From Alkalisalibacterium limincola (lineage in GTDB: Bacteria > Pseudomonadota > Gammaproteobacteria > Xanthomonadales > Xanthomonadaceae), in contig NZ_VRTS01000002.1 in the NCBI RefSeq assembly GCF_008017755.1, positions 62,001-126,000 on the forward strand: 64,000 nt of DNA, given 5' to 3'. A program made the position numbers and the translations under genes. Position 1 is the first letter of the stretch, and each line of letters starts with the position of its first letter. Shown in pieces: positions 52,042 through 64,000 of this stretch. Under the pieces are notes generated by a model. The model worked only from the letters and a program-made list of their open reading frames with translations. It ran no database searches and was not told the origin of the DNA.

Positions 52042-53302
52042 GCAGGCTGCGTGACCCTGCGGTGCTGCACCACGCCGCCCTCGACGCGCGCCTGGTGGAT
52101 GCGATCGGCTCGATCCGCATGCTGCAGTCGCTGAGCTGGCCGGCGCACGTGCAGGACGACTTCCTCTACAGCTGGAGCGCGGGCCAGGCGCGGCTGCCCA
52201 GCGTGGCCTACCCGCAGGCCGACTACCGCGAGGTGCGCGAGGAACTGGGTCGCATCGCTTCGGCAGCCGATGCCGACCATCCGCTGGGTCGATACCTGCT
52301 GGGCACGGTGGAAAGCTGGACGTCCGCGACCTGGCTGCTGGAGGGGGCAGGCGGTGCCGACGTGACCCGACACAGCATCGCGCTGTTCGGCCGGCCGGGC
52401 GACGCGCTGCCCGGGGGCGGGGCCACCAACATCGATGCGGCACGCCATTTCATCAGCCTGGCCGACGAGCTCGACCGCGAGCTGCTGCCGGACGAGTCGC
52501 AGCAGCGCATCACCGCCGAGGAACTCCGCAACGACTTGCAGGGCGAGCTCGATCGCTTCTTCGTGCACCATCGCATCAGCGTCGAGATCGACCCGGAACT
52601 GATCGCCAAGCCGCTGCGGGCCCGACCCGCATCCGCCTGCGGGGTGGCGGCCATTACAGCGAGTACGACCGGCACCAGCTGCTCGAGCACGAGGCCTACG
52701 TGCACAGCCTGACCGCGCTCAACGGCCGCGAGCAGCCGTACATGAAATCGCTGGCGCGCACCTCGCCACGCATCACCGCCACCCAGGAGGGAATGGCGAC
52801 GTTCGCCGAGCTGATCACCGGGGCGATCGACATCGAGCGCATGAAGCGCATCAGCCTGCGCATCATCGCCATCGACATGGCCCTGCGTGGCGCGGACTTC
52901 ATCCAGGTGTTCCGCTTCTTCCTCGACGCCGGCCAGACCGTGACCGACAGCTTCGCCTCGGCCCAGCGGGTCTTCCGCGGCGTGCCGTTGACCGGCAAGG
53001 CGGCTTTCACCAAGGACACCGTCTACCTGCACGGGCTGATCGGCGTGCATACGTTCTTCCGCTGGGCGCTGCGCCACCGGCGGCTCAACCTCGCGCGGTT
53101 GCTGTTCGCCGGCAAGATGACGCTGAGCGACGTGGTGGCGCTCGAGCCGATGTTCGAGTGCGGCGCCCTGGTCGCACCGCTGTACGTGCCGCCCTGGCTG
53201 CAGCGCGCCCAGGGGCTGGCCGGGATGCTGGCCTTCAGCCTGTTCGCCAACCGCATCCGCCTGGACAACATCGACGACGAGGCCCCGATCCCGGGGCTGT
53301 AG
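52038..53302 (+). CDS. DUF1704 QEGLA-motif protein, MATCAP-like metallopeptidase (frameshifted)
   Basis: About 421 residues. The key segment LLEHEAYVHSLT contains HExxxH, the zinc site of the MATCAP tubulin carboxypeptidase family, followed by the QEGxA motif as TQEGMATFAEL. Other family parts are FVHHRISVEID and ALRGADFIQVFRFF. One base is missing near 52622, joining KPLRAPT to RIRLRGGGHYSEY. The TTG start at 52038 overlaps the rsgA stop and has a GGAAGGGG site; an ATG at 52023 is an alternative. Bacterial members are annotated only as flavohemoglobin-expression modulators. Confidence 0.85.
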
Positions 53303-53343
53303 ACGCGCGGCGCCCGGCTTCGGCGGCTTCGGCCCGTGCCGGC

Positions 53344-53349
53344 TACAAT
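53344..53349 (+). promoter_or_regulatory. -10-like hexamer before maeB
   Basis: TACAAT lies 38 bases before the maeB ATG at 53387, in the 84-base gap after the QEGLA gene. TTCGGC at 53319-53324 is a weak -35 candidate at 19-base spacing. Confidence 0.4.
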
Positions 53350-53386
53350 CCGGGGTCTGTGCCCAGCAAAGCCGCCGGTAGCCCCC

Positions 53387-55665
<2,279 letters not shown>

Positions 55666-55773
55666 CCCCACCGGGGCCGGGGCGGAAGAGGGCCTCGTCC
55701 GACCGGGCCCGGCGCGCCAGCGGCGTGGCGTGCGGACCTGCCCGCCGGCGGGTCCGGATTGCCGGCGGGGCTC

Positions 55774-56946
55774 GTGACAACGCCTCCGGGAGCGCTGAGG
55801 TGGTGGCGGGCATGGCGAAGCTTCGTCGACGGAAGGACCGCTGCGCTGCCCCCGGTCGAGCGTGCCCGCATGGAGCGTCTCCAACTCGACACCATGCACG
55901 CACCGGCGACCCGGCTGGTCCAGGTGCTTTGCGTGTTCGGTCTGCTCAATGTCGTGCTTGCGGAGCTGGGGCTGATGGCCGGGGCCGGGTTCTCGCCTGA
56001 GGTCGGCGTGGCCTTCGCCGTGATGCTGGCATGTGCCGGCGGTTTCGCGCGGATCCCCGCGGTGGGGCCGCGGGCCCTCGTGGGCCTGGTCTTCCTGTTC
56101 TCGTTCGTGATCGTGCTGCTCGGCCCCCCTGCCGCCTGGCCCCACGTGTCCGGGCTCGCCCTGGCAGGCATCATCCTGCTCCCGGTGATGATCATCCCGC
56201 TGCTGGTGCGCTGGTGGGTGGTCTGGATATTGATCGTGTTCTGCGTCGTGCTGGTGGTCATCCTCACGATGGTCGCCGAGGGCGTGCCCGCCGCCACGCG
56301 CATGGGCCTGTACTTCCACCTCCTGCTGGCCTTCGCCTCGGGCCTGATGCTCAGGCGCAGTCGCGCCGACCTCGTCGCGCATGCGATCACCAGCCTGGAG
56401 TCGGCCTGGTCGCAGGCCAACACCGACCTGCTCACGCGCCTGCTCAATCGCCGTGGCTGGGTGCGGCATACCCAGGAAGTGCTCGGACGTGGGCGCGAGG
56501 AGGGTGAGGAACTGGCCGTGCTGTTCATCGACATCGACCATTTCAAGCAGCTCAACGACACCCATGGCCACCAGGTGGGCGACGAGGTGCTGGCACAGCT
56601 GGGTCGGGTGATCCGGACCCGGCTGGGCGAGGAGGACCTGGGAGCCCGCCTGGGTGGCGAGGAACTGGCCTGCCTGTTGCGCCGCTCGTCGCGCCCGGCG
56701 GCGCTGCGTTTCGCCGAGCGGGTCCGCCGCGACTTCAGCGCGCGCAACGCGCAGTACGGCTCGACGATCAGCGTGGGGATCGCCATGGCCGGCGCGGAGC
56801 AGGATCTTGGCGACCTGATGGCCCGGGCGGACGAAGCGATGTATCGGGCCAAGTCGCTCGGACGCGATCAGGTGGTGCTGGCCGACGAGGTGTGCGCCGG
56901 CAAGGTGGTTGGCGCATCCAGCCATACGGCATCCCAGAAGGGGTAG
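55774..56946 (+). CDS. Membrane-anchored GGDEF protein (probable diguanylate cyclase)
   Basis: About 390 residues. Five to six hydrophobic helices (LVGLVFLFSFVIVLLG, WVVWILIVFCVVLVVIL) precede a GGDEF domain that starts NTDLLTRLLNRRGW. The active loop is ARLGGEEL: Leu replaces Phe, and the inhibitory-site RxxD reads GEED, so product inhibition is probably lost. FIDIDHFKQLNDTHGHQVGD provides metal ligands. The GTG start at 55774 is uncertain: TTG 55759 and downstream ATGs are possible. Its last 79 bases overlap the opposing RAYT-like gene. Confidence 0.88.
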   Translation: MTTPPGALRWWRAWRSFVDGRTAALPPVERARMERLQLDTMHAPATRLVQVLCVFGLLNVVLAELGLMAGAGFSPEVGVAFAVMLACAGGFARIPAVGPRALVGLVFLFSFVIVLLGPPAAWPHVSGLALAGIILLPVMIIPLLVRWWVVWILIVFCVVLVVILTMVAEGVPAATRMGLYFHLLLAFASGLMLRRSRADLVAHAITSLESAWSQANTDLLTRLLNRRGWVRHTQEVLGRGREEGEELAVLFIDIDHFKQLNDTHGHQVGDEVLAQLGRVIRTRLGEEDLGARLGGEELACLLRRSSRPAALRFAERVRRDFSARNAQYGSTISVGIAMAGAEQDLGDLMARADEAMYRAKSLGRDQVVLADEVCAGKVVGASSHTASQKG

Positions 56947-57410
56947 TCGGCGATCCGCCGGGCGAGCCCGCAGCGTACCGGTGCCAGGACGAGCTCTCGA
57001 CCTGCCTCGCGGGGCGTGTTCACACCGGCCAGCTGCGTCAGGTGGCCACCGAAGGCCCACAGCCCGCCCTGTCCCCCGAGCTGCGCCCAGGCCCGCTCGC
57101 CCGCTTCGCGGACGCGATTGAGCCGAATGTCCGGGCTGTCGAGCGCGCCCGACTGGACCAGGCCCTGCCAGCCATCGGGCAGCAGCACCCAGGCCAGCAG
57201 GCGCGAGTTCACCCACACCCGCCTGTCGCTCAGCGCGCGACTCAGGACGAACCCGCGACGCCCCTGCAGCGGGTCCAGGCGCTCGGCGAAGGGCAGGCTG
57301 ACGCGGTAGAGGGCCACGGGCGCGAAGGACTGCGTCCGCACGGGGCAGGCGGCAAGGTGCATGCAGTGATGTTGCCCGCCTCGGGTGCCGGTCCGCCGTC
57401 GGCACGACAT
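56868..57410 (-). CDS. RAYT-like protein without a HUH motif
   Basis: A 180-residue protein resembling REP-associated tyrosine transposases (Y1_Tnp). It starts MSCRRRTGTRGGQHHCM, then YRVSLPFAERLDPLQGRRGF, LAWVLLPDGWQGLVQSG and a conserved C-terminal RIADYPFWDAVWL. In RAYTs the third segment is normally MPDHVHxLL, giving the HUH metal site. Here it reads LPDGWQG, so DNA cleavage is probably lost. No REP repeat cluster was seen nearby. It overlaps the GGDEF gene end. It may be a domesticated or decaying copy. Confidence 0.62.
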   Translation of the reverse strand: MSCRRRTGTRGGQHHCMHLAACPVRTQSFAPVALYRVSLPFAERLDPLQGRRGFVLSRALSDRRVWVNSRLLAWVLLPDGWQGLVQSGALDSPDIRLNRVREAGERAWAQLGGQGGLWAFGGHLTQLAGVNTPREAGRELVLAPVRCGLARRIADYPFWDAVWLDAPTTLPAHTSSASTT

Positions 57411-57582
57411 GCGTCGCGATGTCGGAAATTCCCCCGGCATCAGTGCCATACGCTGCCGTACCGGCGGGTTCCCGAAGCACCATGCGCTACACTTGGCGGT
57501 CCGAAACCTAGAGCGGACGGGAGCGCCCGACCGCACGACGCACGAGCTGCGGTGGACGGCCACCGCCCTTGGAGAACTACGA
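57411..57582 (+). promoter_or_regulatory. Leader region of aceE
   Basis: The 172-base gap before aceE contains a TACACT -10-like hexamer at 57488-57493, then a small GTCCG/CGGAC hairpin (57499-57518). A GGTGG/CCACC hairpin follows near the ribosome site GGAG (57571-57574), which is 8 bases from the ATG. No operator for PdhR was recognised. Confidence 0.4.
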
Positions 57583-60267
<2,685 letters not shown>

Positions 60268-60301
60268 GGGCGGCCTCCACGCCCCGCGGGAGGGTGCCAG
60301 G

Positions 60302-60336
60302 CCTCTCGGGACCCGGGCCCTTTCCCGCGAGGAGAG
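60302..60336. terminator. Imperfect hairpin between aceE and CAP-domain genes
   Basis: In the 72-base gap between convergent stops (60267 and 60340), CTCGGGA pairs with TCCCGCGAG with one bulge, around CCCGGGCCC. It may terminate either transcript; the stem is not perfect and no T-run is present. Confidence 0.4.
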
Positions 60337-60339
60337 GGG

Positions 60340-61266
60340 CTATTGAGGGGTGCCGAATACCTGGACCCAGTAGATCACCGCGTCGCTTTGCTCGTCGATG
60401 GCATAGGCCGCGCCGGTTGCGGAGAAGTCCGGATTCATCAGCGTGGTGCAGTGGGTCGGACTGTCGATCCAACCCTCCACGGCTTGCTCCGGCGAGCCGG
60501 CTCCGGCGGCGATGTTCTCGCCGATGCGGCTCCACGCGTAGTCGGCCTGGTCGACCCGGTGCGACAGCGTCTCGCCGCTGGGACTGACGTGGCTGAAGAA
60601 GTTGTGCTCGGCCATGTCGCGGCCGTGGGCCAGGGCTGCCTGCGCCAGCGGTTCGCTCCATTGGAGCGGCGCGGCGGCATCGTGGTGGGCGGATCCGCAA
60701 TAGCGTGCTGTCGCTCGCGCCTGGTTGACCTGCTCGAGGATCGCCCGGCCCGCCTCGCGCCAGTCGCCCAGTCCCTCGTCCAGCAGCGGGCGCGCCAGCA
60801 CCACTTGCCACCGGGTTCCGTCACGCGCCACGCCGATGTCGGTGAACTGCTCATCGAGAAGGACCGGGCAGTAGCGCGTGGCCAGGAACTCCATCGCTTC
60901 GTGCGCATCGCCGGGGCCCCGCAGTTCGATGACCTGGACCTTCGCCGGTGAATACCCGGTGGCACGGGTCGCCGCCATCGGATTGGAAGCCGCCCCGGCG
61001 TCGAGCCGGGCCAGTCGCTCGTCCGGGGCCAGCGAGGGCACCGCGGCCACCTGCCGTCCGTCGCATGCGTCACTTGCGTCGCGGTGGCTGTTGATCAGCG
61101 ACACGAGTTCGGCTTCGTCTCCAGCCACGGGATCGCTCGCTGACGCAAAGCCCATGATCATCAGGGCGATCGGAAGGAGCACTGCAGCGCAGCCTCGGGG
61201 TGCGCGACTGTCCCGGCGCATCGGCAACGGGGTGCGTGAAGGATGCTGACTGGGGGAATCATTCAC
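60340..61266 (-). CDS. CAP-domain protein (tandem), exported
   Basis: A 308-residue protein with an N-terminal membrane segment (AAVLLPIALMIMGFASA) and two CAP/SCP-like regions. The second is complete: ILEQVNQARATARYCG, LAQAALAHGRDMAEHNFFSH and GENIAAGAGSPEQAVEGWI, ending SPTHCTTLMNPDFSATG. The first is degenerate (MEFLATRYCPVLLDEQFTDI). The GTG start at 61266 has an AGGAA site. CAP proteins bind or cleave ligands at the cell surface; the role here is unknown. Confidence 0.85.
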   Translation of the reverse strand: MNDSPSQHPSRTPLPMRRDSRAPRGCAAVLLPIALMIMGFASASDPVAGDEAELVSLINSHRDASDACDGRQVAAVPSLAPDERLARLDAGAASNPMAATRATGYSPAKVQVIELRGPGDAHEAMEFLATRYCPVLLDEQFTDIGVARDGTRWQVVLARPLLDEGLGDWREAGRAILEQVNQARATARYCGSAHHDAAAPLQWSEPLAQAALAHGRDMAEHNFFSHVSPSGETLSHRVDQADYAWSRIGENIAAGAGSPEQAVEGWIDSPTHCTTLMNPDFSATGAAYAIDEQSDAVIYWVQVFGTPQ

Positions 61267-61375
61267 GGGAAGGTTCCTGTTCGGCGGATGGCGCAGCTTG
61301 GGCTGCGACGTGTCCGGGAAACCGTACCCGGCTAATTATGAATGCTGTCGGCCGGGCGCGGGGGGAAGTCCGCGC

Positions 61376-61981
61376 CTAGCTTGACGGCGGCAGCGGCAGG
61401 CTCCAGCCACGGCGCACCGCCATGAAGCGCAGCCAGAAGCACAGCAGCGCGCCCACCAGCATCGACGGGGCGGCGGGCACGCCGAGCTGGTGGCCGATGA
61501 CCACCGCGCCCGCGCCCGCGGCGGCCGCGACCGCGTAGAGGTCGGAGCGCAGCACGACCGGTGTCTGCGCCACCAGCACGTCGCGCACGATGCCGCCACC
61601 GATGCCCGAGAGCATCCCCAGCAGCACCGCCATGATCGGGCTGAGGCCGAAGGCCAGCGCCTTGCTGGCGCCGGACACCGCGAACAACGCCAGGCCCGCG
61701 GCGTCGAACATCTGCACCGGGTTCTTGAGCCGCTCGATGTCCCGGCTGCGGAAGAAGGTGACGAGGCCGGCGATGCAGGCCACGGCGAGGTAGTGCCAGC
61801 TCTCCAGCGCCGCCGGCGGCGTGGCACCGATCAACACGTCGCGGGTGATGCCGCCGGCCGTGGCCGCGCAGAACGACAGCACCAGCACGCCGAACAGGTC
61901 GAGGCGGTGCCGTACCCCCAACGTCGCGCCACTGATCGCGAAGACGAAGGTGCCGACGAGGTCGAGGGAGAGCAGCAGCAT
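61376..61981 (-). CDS. UPF0126/TRIC-type trimeric cation channel
   Basis: A 201-residue membrane protein of seven helices with two matching halves. Each has a glycine-rich GG..RD motif: ATAGGITRDVLIG and GIGGGIVRDVLVA. The N terminus LLLSLDLVGTFVFAISGA and the helix FRSRDIERL are typical. Bacterial TRIC channels conduct monovalent cations. It starts 5 bases after the oxidoreductase coding end, so it is co-transcribed. Confidence 0.9.
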   Translation of the reverse strand: MLLLSLDLVGTFVFAISGATLGVRHRLDLFGVLVLSFCAATAGGITRDVLIGATPPAALESWHYLAVACIAGLVTFFRSRDIERLKNPVQMFDAAGLALFAVSGASKALAFGLSPIMAVLLGMLSGIGGGIVRDVLVAQTPVVLRSDLYAVAAAAGAGAVVIGHQLGVPAAPSMLVGALLCFWLRFMAVRRGWSLPLPPSS

Positions 61982-61983
61982 CG

Positions 61984-63668
61984 TCAGGCCGGCCCGAAGG
62001 CCAGTGCCACCCATTCGGCCGCGCGGATGCCGTCGACACCGGCCGACAGGATGCCGCCGGCGTAGCCCGCGCCTTCGCCGGCCGGGTACAGGCCGCGTGT
62101 ATTGAGGCTCTGGCCATCCTCGCCACGGGTGATGCGCACCGGAGAGGAGGTGCGCGTCTCGACCGCGGTCAGGATCGCATCGTCCATCGCGAAACCCGGG
62201 ATCTTGCGATCGAAGGCGGGCAAGGCCTCGCGCATCGCCGCCAGCGCATAGTCGGGCAGGCAGGCGTCGATCTCGGTGAGGTGCACGGCAGGGGTGTAGG
62301 ACGGCAGCGCACCGCGGACCTGCGTCGACGGCCGCCGGGCCAGGAAATCGCCGACCAGCTGGCCCGGTGCGTCGTAGGTTGCGCCGCCCGCGACATAGGC
62401 GCGCTCCTCCCAATGCCTTTGCAATGCCACGCCGGCCAGCACCGAGCTGTCCGGGAAATCCGCCGGCGTGATGCCGACCACGATCGCGGCGTTCGCATTG
62501 CGCTCGTTGCGCGAGTACTGGCTCATGCCATTGGTGACCACGCGGCCCGGCTCGCTGGCCGCGGCCACCACCGTGCCGCCCGGGCACATGCAGAAGCTGT
62601 AGACGGTGCGGCCGTTGCTGCAGTGGTGCACCAGCTTGTAGTCGGCCGCTCCCAGCAGCGGATGGCCGGCCTGGGGGCCGAAGCGGGCGGCATCGATGAT
62701 CGATTGCGGGTGCTCGATGCGGGCGCCGATCGAGAACGGCTTGGGCTCCATGTACACACCGCGACGGTGCAGCATCTCGAACGTGTCGCGCGCGCTGTGT
62801 CCCACCGCCAGAACCACGTGGTCGGTGCGGATCACCGCGCCATCGGCCAGCACCACGCCGCGCACCTGCCCGTCGACGATCTCGATGTCGTCGACCCGGC
62901 AACCGAAGCGGTACTCGCCGCCCAGCGATTCGACCGTCTCGCGCATGCTTTCGACCATGGACACCAGCCGGTAGGTGCCGATGTGCGGCTTGGCGACGTA
63001 GAGGATTTCCTCCGGGGCCCCCGCGCGCACGAACTCCTCGAGCACCTTGCGCCCCAGGTGGCGCGGGTCGCTGATCTGGCTGTAGAGCTTGCCGTCGGAG
63101 AACGTGCCGGCGCCGCCCTCGCCGAACTGGACGTTGGACTCCGGATCGAGCCGGCGCTGGCGCCAGAAGCCGAAGGTGTCCTTGGTCCGCTGCCGCACCG
63201 CGCGGCCGCGCTCGAGGATGATCGGCTTGTAGCCCATCTGCGCCAGCAGCAGGGCGGCGAACAGGCCGCAGGACCGGTGCCGATCACGACCGGGCGTTGC
63301 GGCAGGGTCGAAGGCGCCCTCGCCACCAGCCGGTAGGTCGTGTCCGGTGTCGGGCCCAGCTTGATGCGCGAGACCGGCGAAGCCCGGCGGCGTCCGCGCC
63401 CGCCACGATGGCCCGGTCCGCGCGAGGCATTGTCGCTGCCGTCTTCTCCGGCAGCATCGTGCGCCAGAAGCTCCGTTTCGCGCGGCGTATCCACGTCGAC
63501 GGCATAGATCAGCTTGATCGCACCGCGCTTGCGCGCGTCGTAGCTGCGCTTGGCCACGCTGAAGCCGCGCAGGTCGGCGGCTGTGATGCCCAGCCGCTTG
63601 AGAATCGCCGCTTCCAATGCTTCGGGGGCGTGGTCGAGCGGCAGCTGGATGTCGGTGAGTCGGAGCAT
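61984..63668 (-). CDS. FAD-dependent oxidoreductase (frameshifted)
   Basis: About 561 residues. The N-terminal domain (MLRLTDIQLPLDHAPEALE, then SYDARKRGAIKLIYAVDVDT) precedes the FAD-binding motif VVIGTGPCGLFAALLLAQMG, which appears only after one missing C is restored near 63268. Other motifs are GEGGAGTFSDGKL, PGGTVVAAASEPGRVVTNGM and AGEGAGYAGGILSAGVDGIRAA. It matches the long YtfP-like/FAD-dependent group of unknown substrate. Confidence 0.88.
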
Positions 63669-63745
63669 GGGGCGCGTTCCCGGTGGGGCGCCATTCTAGC
63701 CCAGCCCCCGCGTCCCACCCGGTGCGACACGGCCCGATACGAGGT

Positions 63746-64000
63746 TCAGTTTCCGGCCGGGGCTGCCGCGGCTCCGCCGAAGTCGGGACCCTGCACGTCT
63801 TCCCGGCCCCAGCCGCGGTCCTCGTCGCGCGCGGTGATCCACCACTGGTGCGCACTGATCCGCAGCGGACCCCGGACGCGCTCGTCGAAGCGCGAGGGAA
63901 ACACGTACGGGCCGACGCGGTCGTAGGCCAGGAACGTCGTGTCCACGTGCGCGCCCTGGGTGGTCTCGAAGCCATTGAGGGTCAGGTGGACCCGGAACAG
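63746..64000 (-). CDS. C-terminal part of an unidentified protein (partial)
   Basis: The gene runs off the right end of the window; 84 C-terminal residues are visible. They contain FLAYDRVGPYVFPSRFDER, ISAHQWWITARDEDRG and an Ala-rich tail (FGGAAAAPAGN). The pattern suggests a beta-rich secreted or envelope protein. No family is recognised and no function can be given. Confidence 0.5.
   Translation of the reverse strand: MFRVHLTLNGFETTQGAHVDTTFLAYDRVGPYVFPSRFDERVRGPLRISAHQWWITARDEDRGWGREDVQGPDFGGAAAAPAGN

Overview
This window is a contiguous piece of a strongly GC-rich gammaproteobacterial chromosome. The gene set and gene neighbourhoods (CtaA-CyoE, rpsU/yqeY/dnaG divergent from tsaD-folB-folK, a plant-type GshA, a fused Grx-rhodanese protein, long propeller-amidohydrolases, a homodimeric AceE) point to the Lysobacteraceae/Xanthomonadaceae, in the Lysobacter/Luteimonas range. 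That assignment is inference from protein families, not a database match. No tRNA or rRNA gene, intact insertion sequence, prophage, CRISPR array, defence island or biosynthetic cluster was seen. Coding density is very high and no gap between genes exceeds about 200 bases.

Layout. 1-2.5 kb: end of a cytochrome-oxidase assembly cluster (an unnamed partner protein, heme A synthase, heme O synthase). 2.5-6.2 kb: a SPOUT tRNA methyltransferase, an S9 prolyl-oligopeptidase and a Tat-exported M19 dipeptidase. 6.2-9.6 kb: a macromolecular synthesis cluster read leftward (rpsU, terminator, yqeY, yihY, dnaG). 9.7-12.3 kb: tsaD-folB-folK facing a pteridine reductase. 12.4-22.8 kb: mechanosensitive channel, membrane proteins, a MidA-type methyltransferase, cca, a metal-binding YkgJ protein, an epimerase with a lytic transglycosylase, and a TauE/SafE exporter. 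22.9-31.6 kb: TonB-dependent receptor, a phosphatase/nuclease, DsbA-like lipoprotein, dihaem cytochrome c4, EngB and an OppA-OppB pair. 31.7-40.4 kb: gshA, ppc, an ATP-pyrophosphatase and a 1102-residue amidohydrolase. 40.5-45.8 kb: an ECF sigma operon with a small anti-sigma-like protein and a periplasmic sensor, an EF-hand protein, and two overlapping amidohydrolase genes. 45.9-53.3 kb: AMP nucleosidase, the Grx fusion, SGNH lipase, aminotransferase, rsgA and a MATCAP-like metallopeptidase. 53.4-64 kb: malic enzyme, a GGDEF protein, a degenerate RAYT-like gene, aceE, a CAP-domain protein, a TRIC/UPF0126 membrane protein, an FAD oxidoreductase and a partial gene.

How the genes fit together. 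Several neighbours form functional groups: heme A/O supply for terminal oxidases; translation and replication start (S21, GatB/YqeY, primase, TsaD t6A); folate/pterin steps; periplasmic thiol and c-type cytochrome chemistry; carbon flow around pyruvate, PEP and malate (ppc, maeB, aceE); secreted or periplasmic peptide turnover (S9, M19, OppA/B, amidohydrolases); and an envelope or metal stress circuit (ECF sigma, membrane anti-sigma, periplasmic sensor).

A strong technical signal runs through the whole window. At least 22 single-base indels (18 losses, 4 gains) break genes that are otherwise full length, including probably essential ones such as cca and ctaA. They are best read as consensus errors, so the affected genes are annotated as single CDSs spanning both frames. 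The candidates most worth biological follow-up are an amidohydrolase pair in which one member has lost its metal site, a three-domain glutaredoxin fusion with a cysteine-free A-type-like centre, the sigma/sensor operon, a bacterial MATCAP-like protein beside rsgA, and a RAYT-like gene without its HUH motif. None clearly amounts to a new multi-gene system from sequence alone.
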